Shown piece by piece: positions 7,679 to 15,167 of a stretch of 25,470 nucleotides of DNA (the first letter of the stretch is position 1; each line of letters starts with the position of its first letter). The DNA is from DASZHC01 sp035938215 (GTDB lineage: Bacteria; Verrucomicrobiota; Verrucomicrobiia; Chthoniobacterales; JAFAMB01). Location of the stretch: NCBI GenBank assembly GCA_035938215.1, contig DASZHC010000186.1, forward strand, positions 1-25,470. Direction: 5' to 3'. The notes beneath the pieces are model-generated. The model saw only the letters and a program-made list of their open reading frames with translations, made no database searches and had not been told where the DNA came from. The position numbers were made by a program, and so were the translations under genes.

Positions 7679-8521
7679 ATGCCAGAGCTCATTGAATCTC
7701 ACGCGCTTCCCGCCAACACGGACTCAGCTCCGCGAAGGATTCTTTGTTGTGAAATTGCCAGAGCAAAACCTTCACTCAAAGCGCTGGACATCGGATTCTC
7801 GGTATCGTATGCACAGAGAAGAATCAACCGCAGCAAATCGAGAAAACCTCCCTATTTTGCTTCCTGTTACAACGTTGATAATCTCGGCAATATCAACATC
7901 GTCGCCTTCTACTATCCGTTGATCGCTGACTGGGACTTGATGGATAAGGACGACGAACGTTACCGTCTCAGGATTCGATCTGGCATCCGCGAAGAGATGA
8001 TACACTCTGTGCAGGTGATGACCGTAAGAGACCGGTACCAAAGATCGAGTGATTTACAGAACAGATTTGAGACCGCCGAAAGCTATTACCAAAATCTTCT
8101 CGGGCGCATCATCGAAGAATTGGCCGACAGTGCGGAGGGTCAAGCCGCCGTTCTGACTGCCGCACAGCTCTACTATGAGGACTGGACCATCACCACGATG
8201 GAAAAACTTCGACAGACTGACAAAAAACTGCACGGCAGGGACGGCTACCTGGTCAGCGAACTTGTTAGGCAGATCGTTCAGATTCGTATAGGTGAACTTA
8301 CCAGCGAGGAAGCCAAAGGCAGGGCATGGGATAAGCATCGAATTTTTAATGTCGCCAAATTTGGCACAACGGAAAATCTTTTGAGGTTCATGGCCGATAC
8401 ATTACGTCAGGCTGTCCCAAGATTGGTAAAACTCAGCCCGACTTTGGCGGAGGCCTTGCTCGAGATCGAGGGAGCCATCAAGAAGATCCATCAGATTTCG
8501 GCCTCGGCGCCGCCCAATTAA
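7679..8521 (+). CDS. Unrecognised protein with an EExxHxxQ (zincin-like?) segment
   Basis: 280 residues from ATG 7679 (MPELIESHALPANT...); an in-frame TTG two codons upstream is also possible. No signal peptide or membrane segment is apparent, so it is probably cytoplasmic. The N-terminal part (about 1-70) is basic and less structured. From about 75 come strands (NVDNLGNINIVAFYYPLI), then IREEMIHSVQVMTVRDRYQ. This resembles the HExxHxxQ helix of some metallopeptidase-like families, but with Glu in place of the first His. The rest is mostly helical: ESYYQNLLGRIIEELA, AAVLTAAQLYYEDWTITTMEKL, ELVRQIVQIRIGELTSEEAKGRAWDKHRIF and LLRFMADTLRQAVPRLVKL. Composition is acidic, helical and protein-like, so it is probably a real gene. 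I do not recognise the family. It stands alone between an exported protein gene and an M20 hydrolase. Confidence 0.7.
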   Translation: MPELIESHALPANTDSAPRRILCCEIARAKPSLKALDIGFSVSYAQRRINRSKSRKPPYFASCYNVDNLGNINIVAFYYPLIADWDLMDKDDERYRLRIRSGIREEMIHSVQVMTVRDRYQRSSDLQNRFETAESYYQNLLGRIIEELADSAEGQAAVLTAAQLYYEDWTITTMEKLRQTDKKLHGRDGYLVSELVRQIVQIRIGELTSEEAKGRAWDKHRIFNVAKFGTTENLLRFMADTLRQAVPRLVKLSPTLAEALLEIEGAIKKIHQISASAPPN

Positions 8522-8615
8522 TTTGTTATCGGAAAACGAACTGCAGGCTGTCAGCAACATCTTTTACCGCGCATCCGGGCGTCGTGAGTAACGCCCCTCC
8601 AACGGCGTTAATGAT

Positions 8616-8637
8616 GGGACGGCACGGAGGCCGTCCC
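8616..8637 (+). repeat. 22-bp palindromic repeat (GGGACGGC-N6-GCCGTCCC), copy 1
   Basis: A perfect 8-bp stem with a 6-base ACGGAG loop in the 201-base gap before the M20 gene. A nearly identical element in the opposite orientation lies at 25436-25456. It is an intergenic REP/MITE-like palindrome with no T tract. Confidence 0.75.
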
Positions 8638-8722
8638 TCCCCACAAAGGTTCACATTGCCGATACCCGTTGATCCGGAATATAATCATCTCGTAAGCCAT
8701 TCTCTTTTCTTCGGTCCTCTCA

Positions 8723-9943
8723 ATGCGTGCGCCAAAAGCTGAAGCCGCCTCCCAGACTCTGTTGAAGCGCATGGACGCCGAACTCCAGCGGATCGCCCCC
8801 AAACTCTCTCAGGTTCGACGCCACATACACCAGCATCCCGAGCTCAGCGGGCAAGAATTTGCGACAACGGCGTATGTCAGCAAGCAGTTGACCGCCGGCG
8901 GTGTTTCGCACGAAGTGGCTCCTGGTAAACGCGGAATCATCACGAAAATCATCCCGTCCGAAGTGCCTGATTCACCGGTCGTAGCGATACGCGCCGACAT
9001 TGATGCTCTCCCGATTCAAGAAGAGAACGATGTGCCTTATCGTTCGCAGAACCCGGGTGTCATGCATGCCTGCGGCCACGATGCGCACACCGCAATTCTG
9101 TTAGGAACCACTCTCGCCCTACACCGTGCCAGGCCGCCTTCGGTTGGCTGGCGTTCTATTTTTCAGCCGTCAGAAGAGATCGGCCATGGAGCGCGGGAGA
9201 TGCTAGCTCACGGGGCGTTAGAAGGCGTTAACTCTATCATTGCTTTACACGTCGATCCAACTCTCGCTGTCGGTCGCGTAGGCGTTACGCCCGGACCTCG
9301 GACCGCGTTTTGCCAGGATTTCACGATCGAGGTGCGGGGGCGTGGAGGTCACGCCGCGCGACCCCATACCACGATCGATCCGATCGCAGCCGCGGCTCAT
9401 CTCATCACTCTCATTTATCAGGCGATTCCAAGGTGCACGGACGCTCGGGATCCAATTGTTGTTTCGATCGGTCTTGTCAGCGGTGGCCACGCCTCCAATG
9501 TCATTCCCGATCTGGTTACTATGAAGGGAACAATCCGGGCGCTCAATCCTGCGATCGCTACGCATGGCCGCGAACTACTTGAGCGGCTTTGTTCCGGAGC
9601 TGCTCGAGCCTTTGGAACGAACATCTCATCCTCTTTCGAAGATCTTCTGCCTGGACTAGTCAATGATCCAGGAATAGCGACGCATTTTGCGGCAATCGCC
9701 CGCCGGTTGCTGGGCTCGAACAAGGTGAGTACCAGTGACCGGCCGAGCATGGGAGCGGAAGACTTCGCCGATTATTTGCCGTTTGTCCCCGGCTGCATGG
9801 TCGCTTTAGGCGTCAAATCCAGCAACCGGAAGATCACTCCCTTGCACACGGCGGTGTTTGACGTCGATGAGCGAGCGCTACTGATTGGTGCGCGACTTCT
9901 CACCCGTGCTCTCATCGAATGGCCGAGAGATAGGACCAGTTGA
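8723..9943 (+). CDS. M20D-family amidohydrolase (N-acyl amino acid / hippurate hydrolase-like)
   Basis: 406 residues, the usual size for M20D carboxypeptidase/amidohydrolases. These enzymes use a metal centre to cleave N-acyl or peptide-like amide bonds (hippurate, N-acetyl amino acids, IAA conjugates). Visible: RRHIHQHPELSGQEF (about 32-46), a family hallmark; VVAIRADIDALPIQE (about 86-100); VMHACGHDAHTAILLG with ligands C117 and H119; QPSEEIGHGAREM with E151/E152; ALHVDP (H176); and the C-terminal ligand His in PLHTAVFD (about 375). The lid/dimerisation domain lies between (FTIEVRGRGGHAARPHTTIDPI onward). All expected metal ligands are present, so it should be active; the exact acyl substrate cannot be assigned. 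ATG 8723 is used; M17 is an alternative start that keeps the domain whole. A transglutaminase-like gene follows after 24 bases on the same strand. Confidence 0.93.
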   Translation: MRAPKAEAASQTLLKRMDAELQRIAPKLSQVRRHIHQHPELSGQEFATTAYVSKQLTAGGVSHEVAPGKRGIITKIIPSEVPDSPVVAIRADIDALPIQEENDVPYRSQNPGVMHACGHDAHTAILLGTTLALHRARPPSVGWRSIFQPSEEIGHGAREMLAHGALEGVNSIIALHVDPTLAVGRVGVTPGPRTAFCQDFTIEVRGRGGHAARPHTTIDPIAAAAHLITLIYQAIPRCTDARDPIVVSIGLVSGGHASNVIPDLVTMKGTIRALNPAIATHGRELLERLCSGAARAFGTNISSSFEDLLPGLVNDPGIATHFAAIARRLLGSNKVSTSDRPSMGAEDFADYLPFVPGCMVALGVKSSNRKITPLHTAVFDVDERALLIGARLLTRALIEWPRDRTS

Positions 9944-9967
9944 TCCCGAAACAGCGAATTTTCGTTT

Positions 9968-10804
9968 ATGTTAATCAGAATCGGTTACGACATTGCTCTG
10001 AATCTCCCCTTTCCGACGGCAGTCGTCTTCGTGCTGCGCGTTCACCCGACGCGGGCAGGAGACCTGCTGAAAGCCGAAGATTTCAGAACAGAGCCGCAGC
10101 TGCCCGTGGAGGAATATTTTGACCGATTTGGAAATCATTGCGGGCGCGTCAATCCTTCCGCCGGCATCATTCGCTTTCTGAACAATGCGGTCATACGAGA
10201 CAGTGGAGAACCAGACACGTTTGCGCCCGCCGCCGCCCAACTGGATGTACAGCAAATGCCGGTTGAGACTCTGAATTTCATCATACCGAGCCGGTATTGC
10301 GAAGTGGACAGCGAACTCCTTGAATTCGCTTGGCAAACGTTCGGCACGACACCCTTGGGATGGAGCCGAGTCCAGGCTATTTGCGATTTCGTGCACAACC
10401 ATCTCCGTTTCGATTATCTTCAAGCGCGCGCCACCAGGACAGCGCTTGATTCTTTTCGGGAACGCGTCGGTGTATGCCGGGATTTCACGCATCTCGCGAT
10501 CACTCTCTGTCGGTGCATGAACATCCCGGCCCGGTATGTAACCGGTTATCTGGGGGATATCGGCGTGCCTCCGGTTCCGGACCCGATGGATTTCAGCGCC
10601 TGGTTTGAGGTTTACCTAGGCGAGCGGTGGTACACCTTCGATGCTCGGCACAATCGTCGTCGGATCGGGCGAATCCCCATCGGCCGCGGGCTCGACGCGG
10701 GAGACGTGCCGATAACCATGGTCTTCGCCCGACACACCCTGGTCGATTTTCGGGTCATCACAGAGGAAACCGGTCCTGGCGAGGCGCGGCCAAGCGCCTT
10801 CTGA
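9968..10804 (+). CDS. Transglutaminase-like family protein
   Basis: 278 residues with an N-terminal beta domain (YDIALNLPFPTAVVFVLRVHP...), as in bacterial transglutaminase-like proteins. The papain-like core follows: VQAICDFVHNHLRFDY, then RERVGVCRDFTHLAITLCRCMNIPARYVTGYLGD with the putative catalytic Cys at C170. MDFSAWFEVYLGERWYTFDARHN then carries a putative catalytic Asp at about 225. In the better-known relatives this segment has His before the A-W/V (HAW or HAV); here that position is Ser (about 210). Activity is therefore uncertain, although the FSAWFEV form may itself be a conserved subfamily. No signal peptide is seen. It follows the M20 amidohydrolase closely on the same strand and may be co-transcribed, suggesting peptide or amide processing. 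Family membership is well supported; function is inferred. Confidence 0.88.
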   Translation: MLIRIGYDIALNLPFPTAVVFVLRVHPTRAGDLLKAEDFRTEPQLPVEEYFDRFGNHCGRVNPSAGIIRFLNNAVIRDSGEPDTFAPAAAQLDVQQMPVETLNFIIPSRYCEVDSELLEFAWQTFGTTPLGWSRVQAICDFVHNHLRFDYLQARATRTALDSFRERVGVCRDFTHLAITLCRCMNIPARYVTGYLGDIGVPPVPDPMDFSAWFEVYLGERWYTFDARHNRRRIGRIPIGRGLDAGDVPITMVFARHTLVDFRVITEETGPGEARPSAF

Positions 10805-10845
10805 AAAGGGTAACCCGTTATGCGAATGATGACGGGAATTTGTCC

Positions 10846-11205
10846 TCAGACGGCCTGCTGGCGGTGGACAATCGCCCGGATGGATGTCGTCCGATAACGG
10901 GTAAGTTTTTCGTTTCTAAGGAAAGTGAACTCCATCCGGCCGCCACAGAAAAGGTGTCCGGGTTTGAACGCATGCGAAAAGCCAAAGCCGCACCCCGATA
11001 TCCTGACGTTGCCCGAAGGTCGATCGGCACGCGAGCACTGGAGACGCACTTCACGATTGCTGGCGACCGTAAACAGATAGTTCGTGTGCTCTGTGACAAC
11101 CCGAAGAACATCTCCGGGATTCAGCCTGCTGAGGGAAAACTCTTCGGTATCCGATTCCCCGTAGCGAGAAGCGAACTGCTCCCAGTCTGAAATCGCCGCT
11201 CTCAT
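10846..11205 (-). CDS. Small uncharacterised protein (119 aa), conserved-looking
   Basis: The frame reads like a genuine small beta-rich domain, with no membrane or export signal. LSRLNPGDVLRVVTEHTNYLFTV is followed by REVRLQCSRADRPSGNVRISGCGFG. Then come SHAFKPGHLFCGGRMEFTFLRNEKLTRYRTTSIRAIVHRQ. The segments 'GDVLRVVTxxTxYxFxV', 'SRADRPSGxVRIxGC' and 'IKPGxLFCGGxxEFTF'-like resemble a small uncharacterised bacterial family, as I recall; the function is not known to me. It lies downstream of the lolC/E permease on the same strand (91-base gap) and converges with the transglutaminase-like gene, leaving 41 bases between stops. The start ATG 11205 is not backed by a strong ribosome-binding site. 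Competing frames on both strands here lack these features. Confidence 0.62.
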   Translation of the reverse strand: MRAAISDWEQFASRYGESDTEEFSLSRLNPGDVLRVVTEHTNYLFTVASNREVRLQCSRADRPSGNVRISGCGFGFSHAFKPGHLFCGGRMEFTFLRNEKLTRYRTTSIRAIVHRQQAV

Positions 11206-11296
11206 ACGCCTGGGTCCATTGACTGTGATTCAAACTGAAAACTAGATGAGAAGAGAAATAAAGCCAAAGTCAAGCCGCTATATTCAAGCTCGCATC

Positions 11297-12595
11297 CTAT
11301 TCATACCGCAAAGCTTTCACCGGGTCGAGCCGTGCGGCAAAATATGCGGGAATAAGAGCCGCGATCGAACAGATCACGAAGCCGCTGACACAAATTATCA
11401 CCACATCTCGCGGCACAATTTCGGCCGGAATTTCTGCAAATTGGTAAACGGCAGCCGGGAAAAGTTCGATGTGAAAGGTCGCAGCGAGAAAATCGCGAAA
11501 CTGATTTCTGTATTGGACAAGAGCGATGCCGCTGCCAAGCCCAATTAAAGTCCCAAAAAATCCGACGATCATGCCTTGGGCAAGGAAAATCCACATGATT
11601 TGGTTCACCTGCGCCCCAAGCGCTTTCATCACACCTATCTCGCGCGTCTTTTGAACCGTCGCCGTGATGAGGGTGCTCATGATGCCAAAGGCGGCCACGA
11701 TGACCACAAAAATCAAAACAAAAAACATCGTCGTACGCTCGATCCGGATCGCATCAAAAAATTGCCGATTGTCGTCCATCCAGGTGTACGCCTGGACAGG
11801 TGGCTGCAGGAACCGGTTGAGCCGCTGTTTCACTCCGTCAACGGTAAAGGCATCCTGTGTCCTGACGGTCAATCCATGCACTCCATCGCCCAGGTCGTAC
11901 GCTTCCTGCATAATGTGAAGCGGAACAATAATGTAGTCGGAGTCGTACGCGTAATGGCCGGAGTAAAAAATCCCGGTAACGGTCAAATCCATCGGCAGGA
12001 TGAGTTCGCGGGCCTTTGTGATGTACTCCTTGTTTTCGGACTGACCTTCAGCTTTTTCCAGATCTTTCTGGATTTCATCCAGGTTGCGCGGCGAATAAAT
12101 TTCGATTGTGTCGCCGACCCCGACACCCAGGCTTGCAGCGAGGTCCGAACCCATGACGCACGTATCCCCGCCCAGATCAAACTCGCCCGCCACGATGAAT
12201 TGTTTCAGGTGGGCGACTTTCTGCTCCATCTGGGGCGAGATCGCTCGAAGCCACGGCGCCAATCGGCGATTCTGGAACTGCACAATTACACGCCCCTGGG
12301 CAAAAGGCGCGGCGGCAACCACCCCGGGCGTTTTTTCCACTTCATCTAAAATCCGGTGCCAGTCGTGAATGACCTCATTGCTCCGAACAACGATGTGCGC
12401 ATCAAATCCAATGATCTTCCTTTGTAGTTCTCGCTCAAAGCCGGTCATCACCGAGATAACGATAATGAGTACACTGATCCCCAGGACGACGCCGAGAATT
12501 GAAATCAAAGTGATGACCGAGAGAAAAGTGCGCTTCGGCTTCAGGTAGCGCAACGCGAGAAAGCAGGTGAATGGCAGCCGGATCTTATTAGGCAC
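11297..12595 (-). CDS. lolC: Lipoprotein-releasing ABC transporter permease (LolC/LolE family)
   Basis: 432 residues with the LolC/E layout: a short cytoplasmic N-terminus ending ALRYLKPKRTF; TM1 at about 24-50 (LSVITLISILGVVLGISVLIIVISVM); then the TGFERELQRKIIGFDAHIVV start of the large periplasmic domain (about 52-285). Three more TMs follow at about 290-314, 333-361 and 398-420, ending in the family tail DPVKALRYE. The VMKALGAQ segment between TM2 and TM3 is the coupling-helix signature. LolCDE extracts lipoproteins from the inner membrane for transfer to LolA. The start is GTG (12595). No LolD ATPase gene is adjacent; lysS lies upstream with 264 bases between. Whether it acts as C, E, or a single homodimeric LolF-like subunit cannot be told from one gene. 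Confidence 0.92.
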   Translation of the reverse strand: MPNKIRLPFTCFLALRYLKPKRTFLSVITLISILGVVLGISVLIIVISVMTGFERELQRKIIGFDAHIVVRSNEVIHDWHRILDEVEKTPGVVAAAPFAQGRVIVQFQNRRLAPWLRAISPQMEQKVAHLKQFIVAGEFDLGGDTCVMGSDLAASLGVGVGDTIEIYSPRNLDEIQKDLEKAEGQSENKEYITKARELILPMDLTVTGIFYSGHYAYDSDYIIVPLHIMQEAYDLGDGVHGLTVRTQDAFTVDGVKQRLNRFLQPPVQAYTWMDDNRQFFDAIRIERTTMFFVLIFVVIVAAFGIMSTLITATVQKTREIGVMKALGAQVNQIMWIFLAQGMIVGFFGTLIGLGSGIALVQYRNQFRDFLAATFHIELFPAAVYQFAEIPAEIVPRDVVIICVSGFVICSIAALIPAYFAARLDPVKALRYE

Positions 12596-12675
12596 GAGGT
12601 GGTGAACCTAGTCGGAATCGGAAGATTGCCAAGTGAGCATGCGACGCGGGCTTTGGCGATGTTCGTTTTCCAGGA

Positions 12676-12856
12676 AGGGCGGAGCGGACGCCCTCCAGTT
12701 CCAGGGGTCCGGCCAGCAATGACCATCCGGTCATGGCAACGATGATCGCTGGAGCCTAGCCTTGGTGGGCTGCGGTCCCTTGCAGCGGTGGCCGGCAGTA
12801 AATTGACACCGTTACGCGGCGCCGACGGAGCGGACGCCCTCCGATGATCGCTGGAG
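12676..12856. repeat. Short direct repeats and hairpin in the lolC-lysS gap
   Basis: GGAGCGGACGCCCTCC occurs at 12681-12696 and again at 12827-12842. GATGATCGCTGGAG occurs at 12741-12754 and 12843-12856. The first copy carries an AGGGCG-N7-CGCCCT hairpin (12676-12694). The second copies of both units are fused back to back just before the lysS stop. This resembles debris of small palindromic repeats; no gene is visible in the gap. Confidence 0.6.
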
Positions 12857-12859
12857 ACT

Positions 12860-14311
12860 TCATTCATTAGGCTTAGGCTTAAGATGCGGAAAGAGGATCA
12901 CGTCTCGAATCGATTCGGCTCCTGTCAATACCATCACGAGGCGGTCTATACCGATCCCTATCCCACCGGCGGGCGGCATCCCATGTTCCAGAGCCAACAG
13001 AAAATCCTCGTCGAGGTTTTGGATCTCGTCACCAGCCTGGTCCAGCAGGCGTTGCCGCTGAGTTGTTGGATCATTCAATTCCGAGTAGCCCGGCGAGATC
13101 TCCTGGCCATTCATAATCAACTCGTAGACGTCTACTACGTGCGGATCTTCGGCGTTTTGCTTGGCCAAAGGCACCAGTTCGACGGGTAGGTGCGTAACGA
13201 AGAGCGGGTCGATCGTTTTTTCTTCAACCAGCTTTTCAAAAATCTGTTGCGTTAATTCGAACTCCTCCATGCGCGGATTCGATTCGATTCCCAGTTCATG
13301 GCAACGCGCAAGTTTCTCATCCCTGGTTCGGTCAAACCAGGTCTCGTCAACCCGACGGATCAGATCGTCATAGCGAGCACGTTTCCAGGGACGAGAGAGA
13401 TCGATCGTCCGCAATATTTCTCCTTCCTCATTCCTGTGTTCGATCCTAAGCGAGCCGATTTCGGACTCGGCGAGGCTGCAGATCAATTCCTCAACAAGGT
13501 TCGCCATCATTTCGAAGTCGGCATAGGCCCAATAGGCCTCAAGCATGGTAAACTCCGGGTTGTGGCGTCGCGAAATACCTTCGTTGCGAAAATTGCGATT
13601 CAGCTCGAAAACCTTCGTGAAACCTCCCACAAGAAGGCGCTTGAGATAAAGCTCCGGAGCAATTCTAAGAAAAAGATCGACGTTCAGAGCATTGTGATGC
13701 GTCTTAAACGGCTGTGCCGCCGCTCCACCGGGAATCGTCTGCATCATCGGGGTTTCCACCTCGAGAAACCCGCGATCCTGGAGAAACTGGCGAATCTGAC
13801 GCACAATCCGAATCCTGCACAGAAAAAGGTCGCGCGAAGCGGGATTGGCCATCAGGTCGAGATAGCGCTGTCGATGGCGGATCTCGACATCACTGACGCC
13901 ATGCCACTTATCCGGCAGCGGTCGCAAAGACTTGGACAGGATCTGAAACCGCTCGACGCGGACAGTGGGTTCACCTGTTCTGGTCAAAAAACACTCGCCT
14001 TCGACTCCAAGAAAGTCTCCGAGATCAATAAGGCCGAAAATTTCGGTTTGTTCGGGCGACAACTCCTTGAGACTGACAAAAAGTTGAAGGCGGCCAGAGA
14101 TATCACTTAAATCAAGAAACTGGCTCTTGCCCATGTTCCTGTGTGCCGTGATCCGCCCGGCGATCCGCACCTTTTTTCCTTCCGTGAAATTCGCACGTAG
14201 AACGCCGATCGGATCGCTGACATCAAATCGACCCCCAAATGGCGCCACGTTATGCTCGTACAGCTGACCGAGTTTTTGGCGGCGGATAGCCAGAAGATCG
14301 TTTTCTTCCAT
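12860..14311 (-). CDS. lysS: Lysyl-tRNA synthetase, class II
   Basis: 483 residues, close to the usual 480-510. It has an N-terminal OB-fold anticodon-binding domain (about 47-125, VRIAGRITAHRNMGKSQFLDL). The class II catalytic core has RHRQRYLDLMANPASR (about 145-160), motif 1 in IRQFLQDRGFLEVETPMM, and GGAAAQPFKTHHNALN. Next come LRIAPELYLKRLLVGG, motif 2 FELNRNFRNEGISRRHNPEFTMLE (about 235-258), and motif 3 GIGIDRLVMVL (about 451-461). The enzyme charges tRNA-Lys with lysine in the cytoplasm. The Lys-pocket motif EFTMLEAYWAYAD is intact, so it is functional. It lies between a porin pseudogene (upstream) and the lolC/E permease (downstream), all on one strand. The ATG at 14311 begins the usual N-terminal helix. 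Confidence 0.97.
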   Translation of the reverse strand: MEENDLLAIRRQKLGQLYEHNVAPFGGRFDVSDPIGVLRANFTEGKKVRIAGRITAHRNMGKSQFLDLSDISGRLQLFVSLKELSPEQTEIFGLIDLGDFLGVEGECFLTRTGEPTVRVERFQILSKSLRPLPDKWHGVSDVEIRHRQRYLDLMANPASRDLFLCRIRIVRQIRQFLQDRGFLEVETPMMQTIPGGAAAQPFKTHHNALNVDLFLRIAPELYLKRLLVGGFTKVFELNRNFRNEGISRRHNPEFTMLEAYWAYADFEMMANLVEELICSLAESEIGSLRIEHRNEEGEILRTIDLSRPWKRARYDDLIRRVDETWFDRTRDEKLARCHELGIESNPRMEEFELTQQIFEKLVEEKTIDPLFVTHLPVELVPLAKQNAEDPHVVDVYELIMNGQEISPGYSELNDPTTQRQRLLDQAGDEIQNLDEDFLLALEHGMPPAGGIGIGIDRLVMVLTGAESIRDVILFPHLKPKPNE

Positions 14312-14341
14312 GGGAGGAAGAACTAAATCCGAAAAATCGGC

Positions 14342-15117
14342 TCAGTCCAGTTCCTCATCTTCGACCGCTCGCCGAAGGTAAGGTAAAGGTCGCGGCCTTG
14401 GAACGTTCCTGCTTATTTCGCTATACGCAAAACCCAGGCCGACGGAGTCCCGTGCGTCTGTTTGCCGCCGCAGGATTCCCTTGTAAACGCCTCCAACCTC
14501 GGCCGACACGGAAGTGAAATTTCGGTCCGCGGGAAGAACCGATCCGCGGGCGAAGAGGTAAAATCCATTCTCGGAACCAGGCACTTCTCCGTAACATAGG
14601 ATGGCTCCGTAGGCGCATCGAGAGCGAAAGGGCCCAGTTTCGGGGTAGCGGAATTTCCATCAAATACACCCAACGGAGCGTCGCTTTGACGGAATGTTCG
14701 TCGCCCGCGCTTAGTTTCAAGCGGGCTGCCAAGGCGTTGAATGGATAGATCGGGATGGGTACAGAACCCCCGAACACAAGATCCGCTGCGAAAGAAGAGT
14801 TAATAAAAGAACTGGCAGCATTGATCAGGTCGATTGAGTCCAAGTTTCAGCCAGTTAAACGCATCCGCGCGCTGATTTATCCCGCCCCTTGCGTCGACGA
14901 AAACATCGCTATCTGACTCAACGGAGAAGGTAATTCCACGGTCCTCCAAAGCTGTTCTCCAAGATCTGCTTCGAGCCTGATTGCCGCCCCCCTGGTTATC
15001 GCTCGCGGACGCGCCGGTGCAACCGATTGTTAGAGGCAGAAACAGAAAAAGCACGAACCCCGTTTTTGCAAGAAGGCGGAACGACGACATAACCCAGAAT
15101 CCCATCGATTTCCGCAA
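14342..15117 (-). pseudogene. Decayed OprB-type carbohydrate porin (at least three frameshifts, shortened)
   Basis: Four minus-strand segments in changing frames read in order as one OprB-like porin. (1) From 15117: a lipoprotein-like signal (LAKTGFVLFLFLPLTIGC), then LEDRGITFSVESDSDVFVDARGG and NWLKLGL. (2) From about 14843, in another frame: DLINAASSFINSSFAADLVFGG and PIPIYPFNALAARLKLSAGD. (3) From about 14670: GVFDGNSATPKLGPFALDAP. (4) From about 14584 to the stop at 14342: GFYLFARGSVLPADRNFTSVSAEVGGVYKG then VGLGFAYSEISRN. OprB porins form outer-membrane sugar channels and are normally well over 350 residues; this remnant spans only about 258 codons, so pieces of the barrel are also missing. 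No single frame can make the protein. It lies just upstream of lysS and downstream of ilvB. Confidence 0.85.
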
Positions 15118-15167
15118 CGCCCAACGGAGACCGGAGCCTCCAGCGCGTCCCTCCCCGCCAATCCAGA

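Noticed and set aside
7392..7922. 176-codon plus-strand frame starting at GTG
   Set aside because: Out of phase with the unrecognised gene at 7679, overlaps its first 240 bases, and has no domain-like composition.
10810..10905. Inverted copies of TAACCCGTTAT-like sequence near 10810 and 10895
   Set aside because: Imperfect, partly inside a coding region, and no further copies seen; not enough to call a site.
13298..14110. 270-codon plus-strand frame opposite lysS
   Set aside because: Antisense shadow of lysS; composition is Lys/Arg-rich with no motifs.
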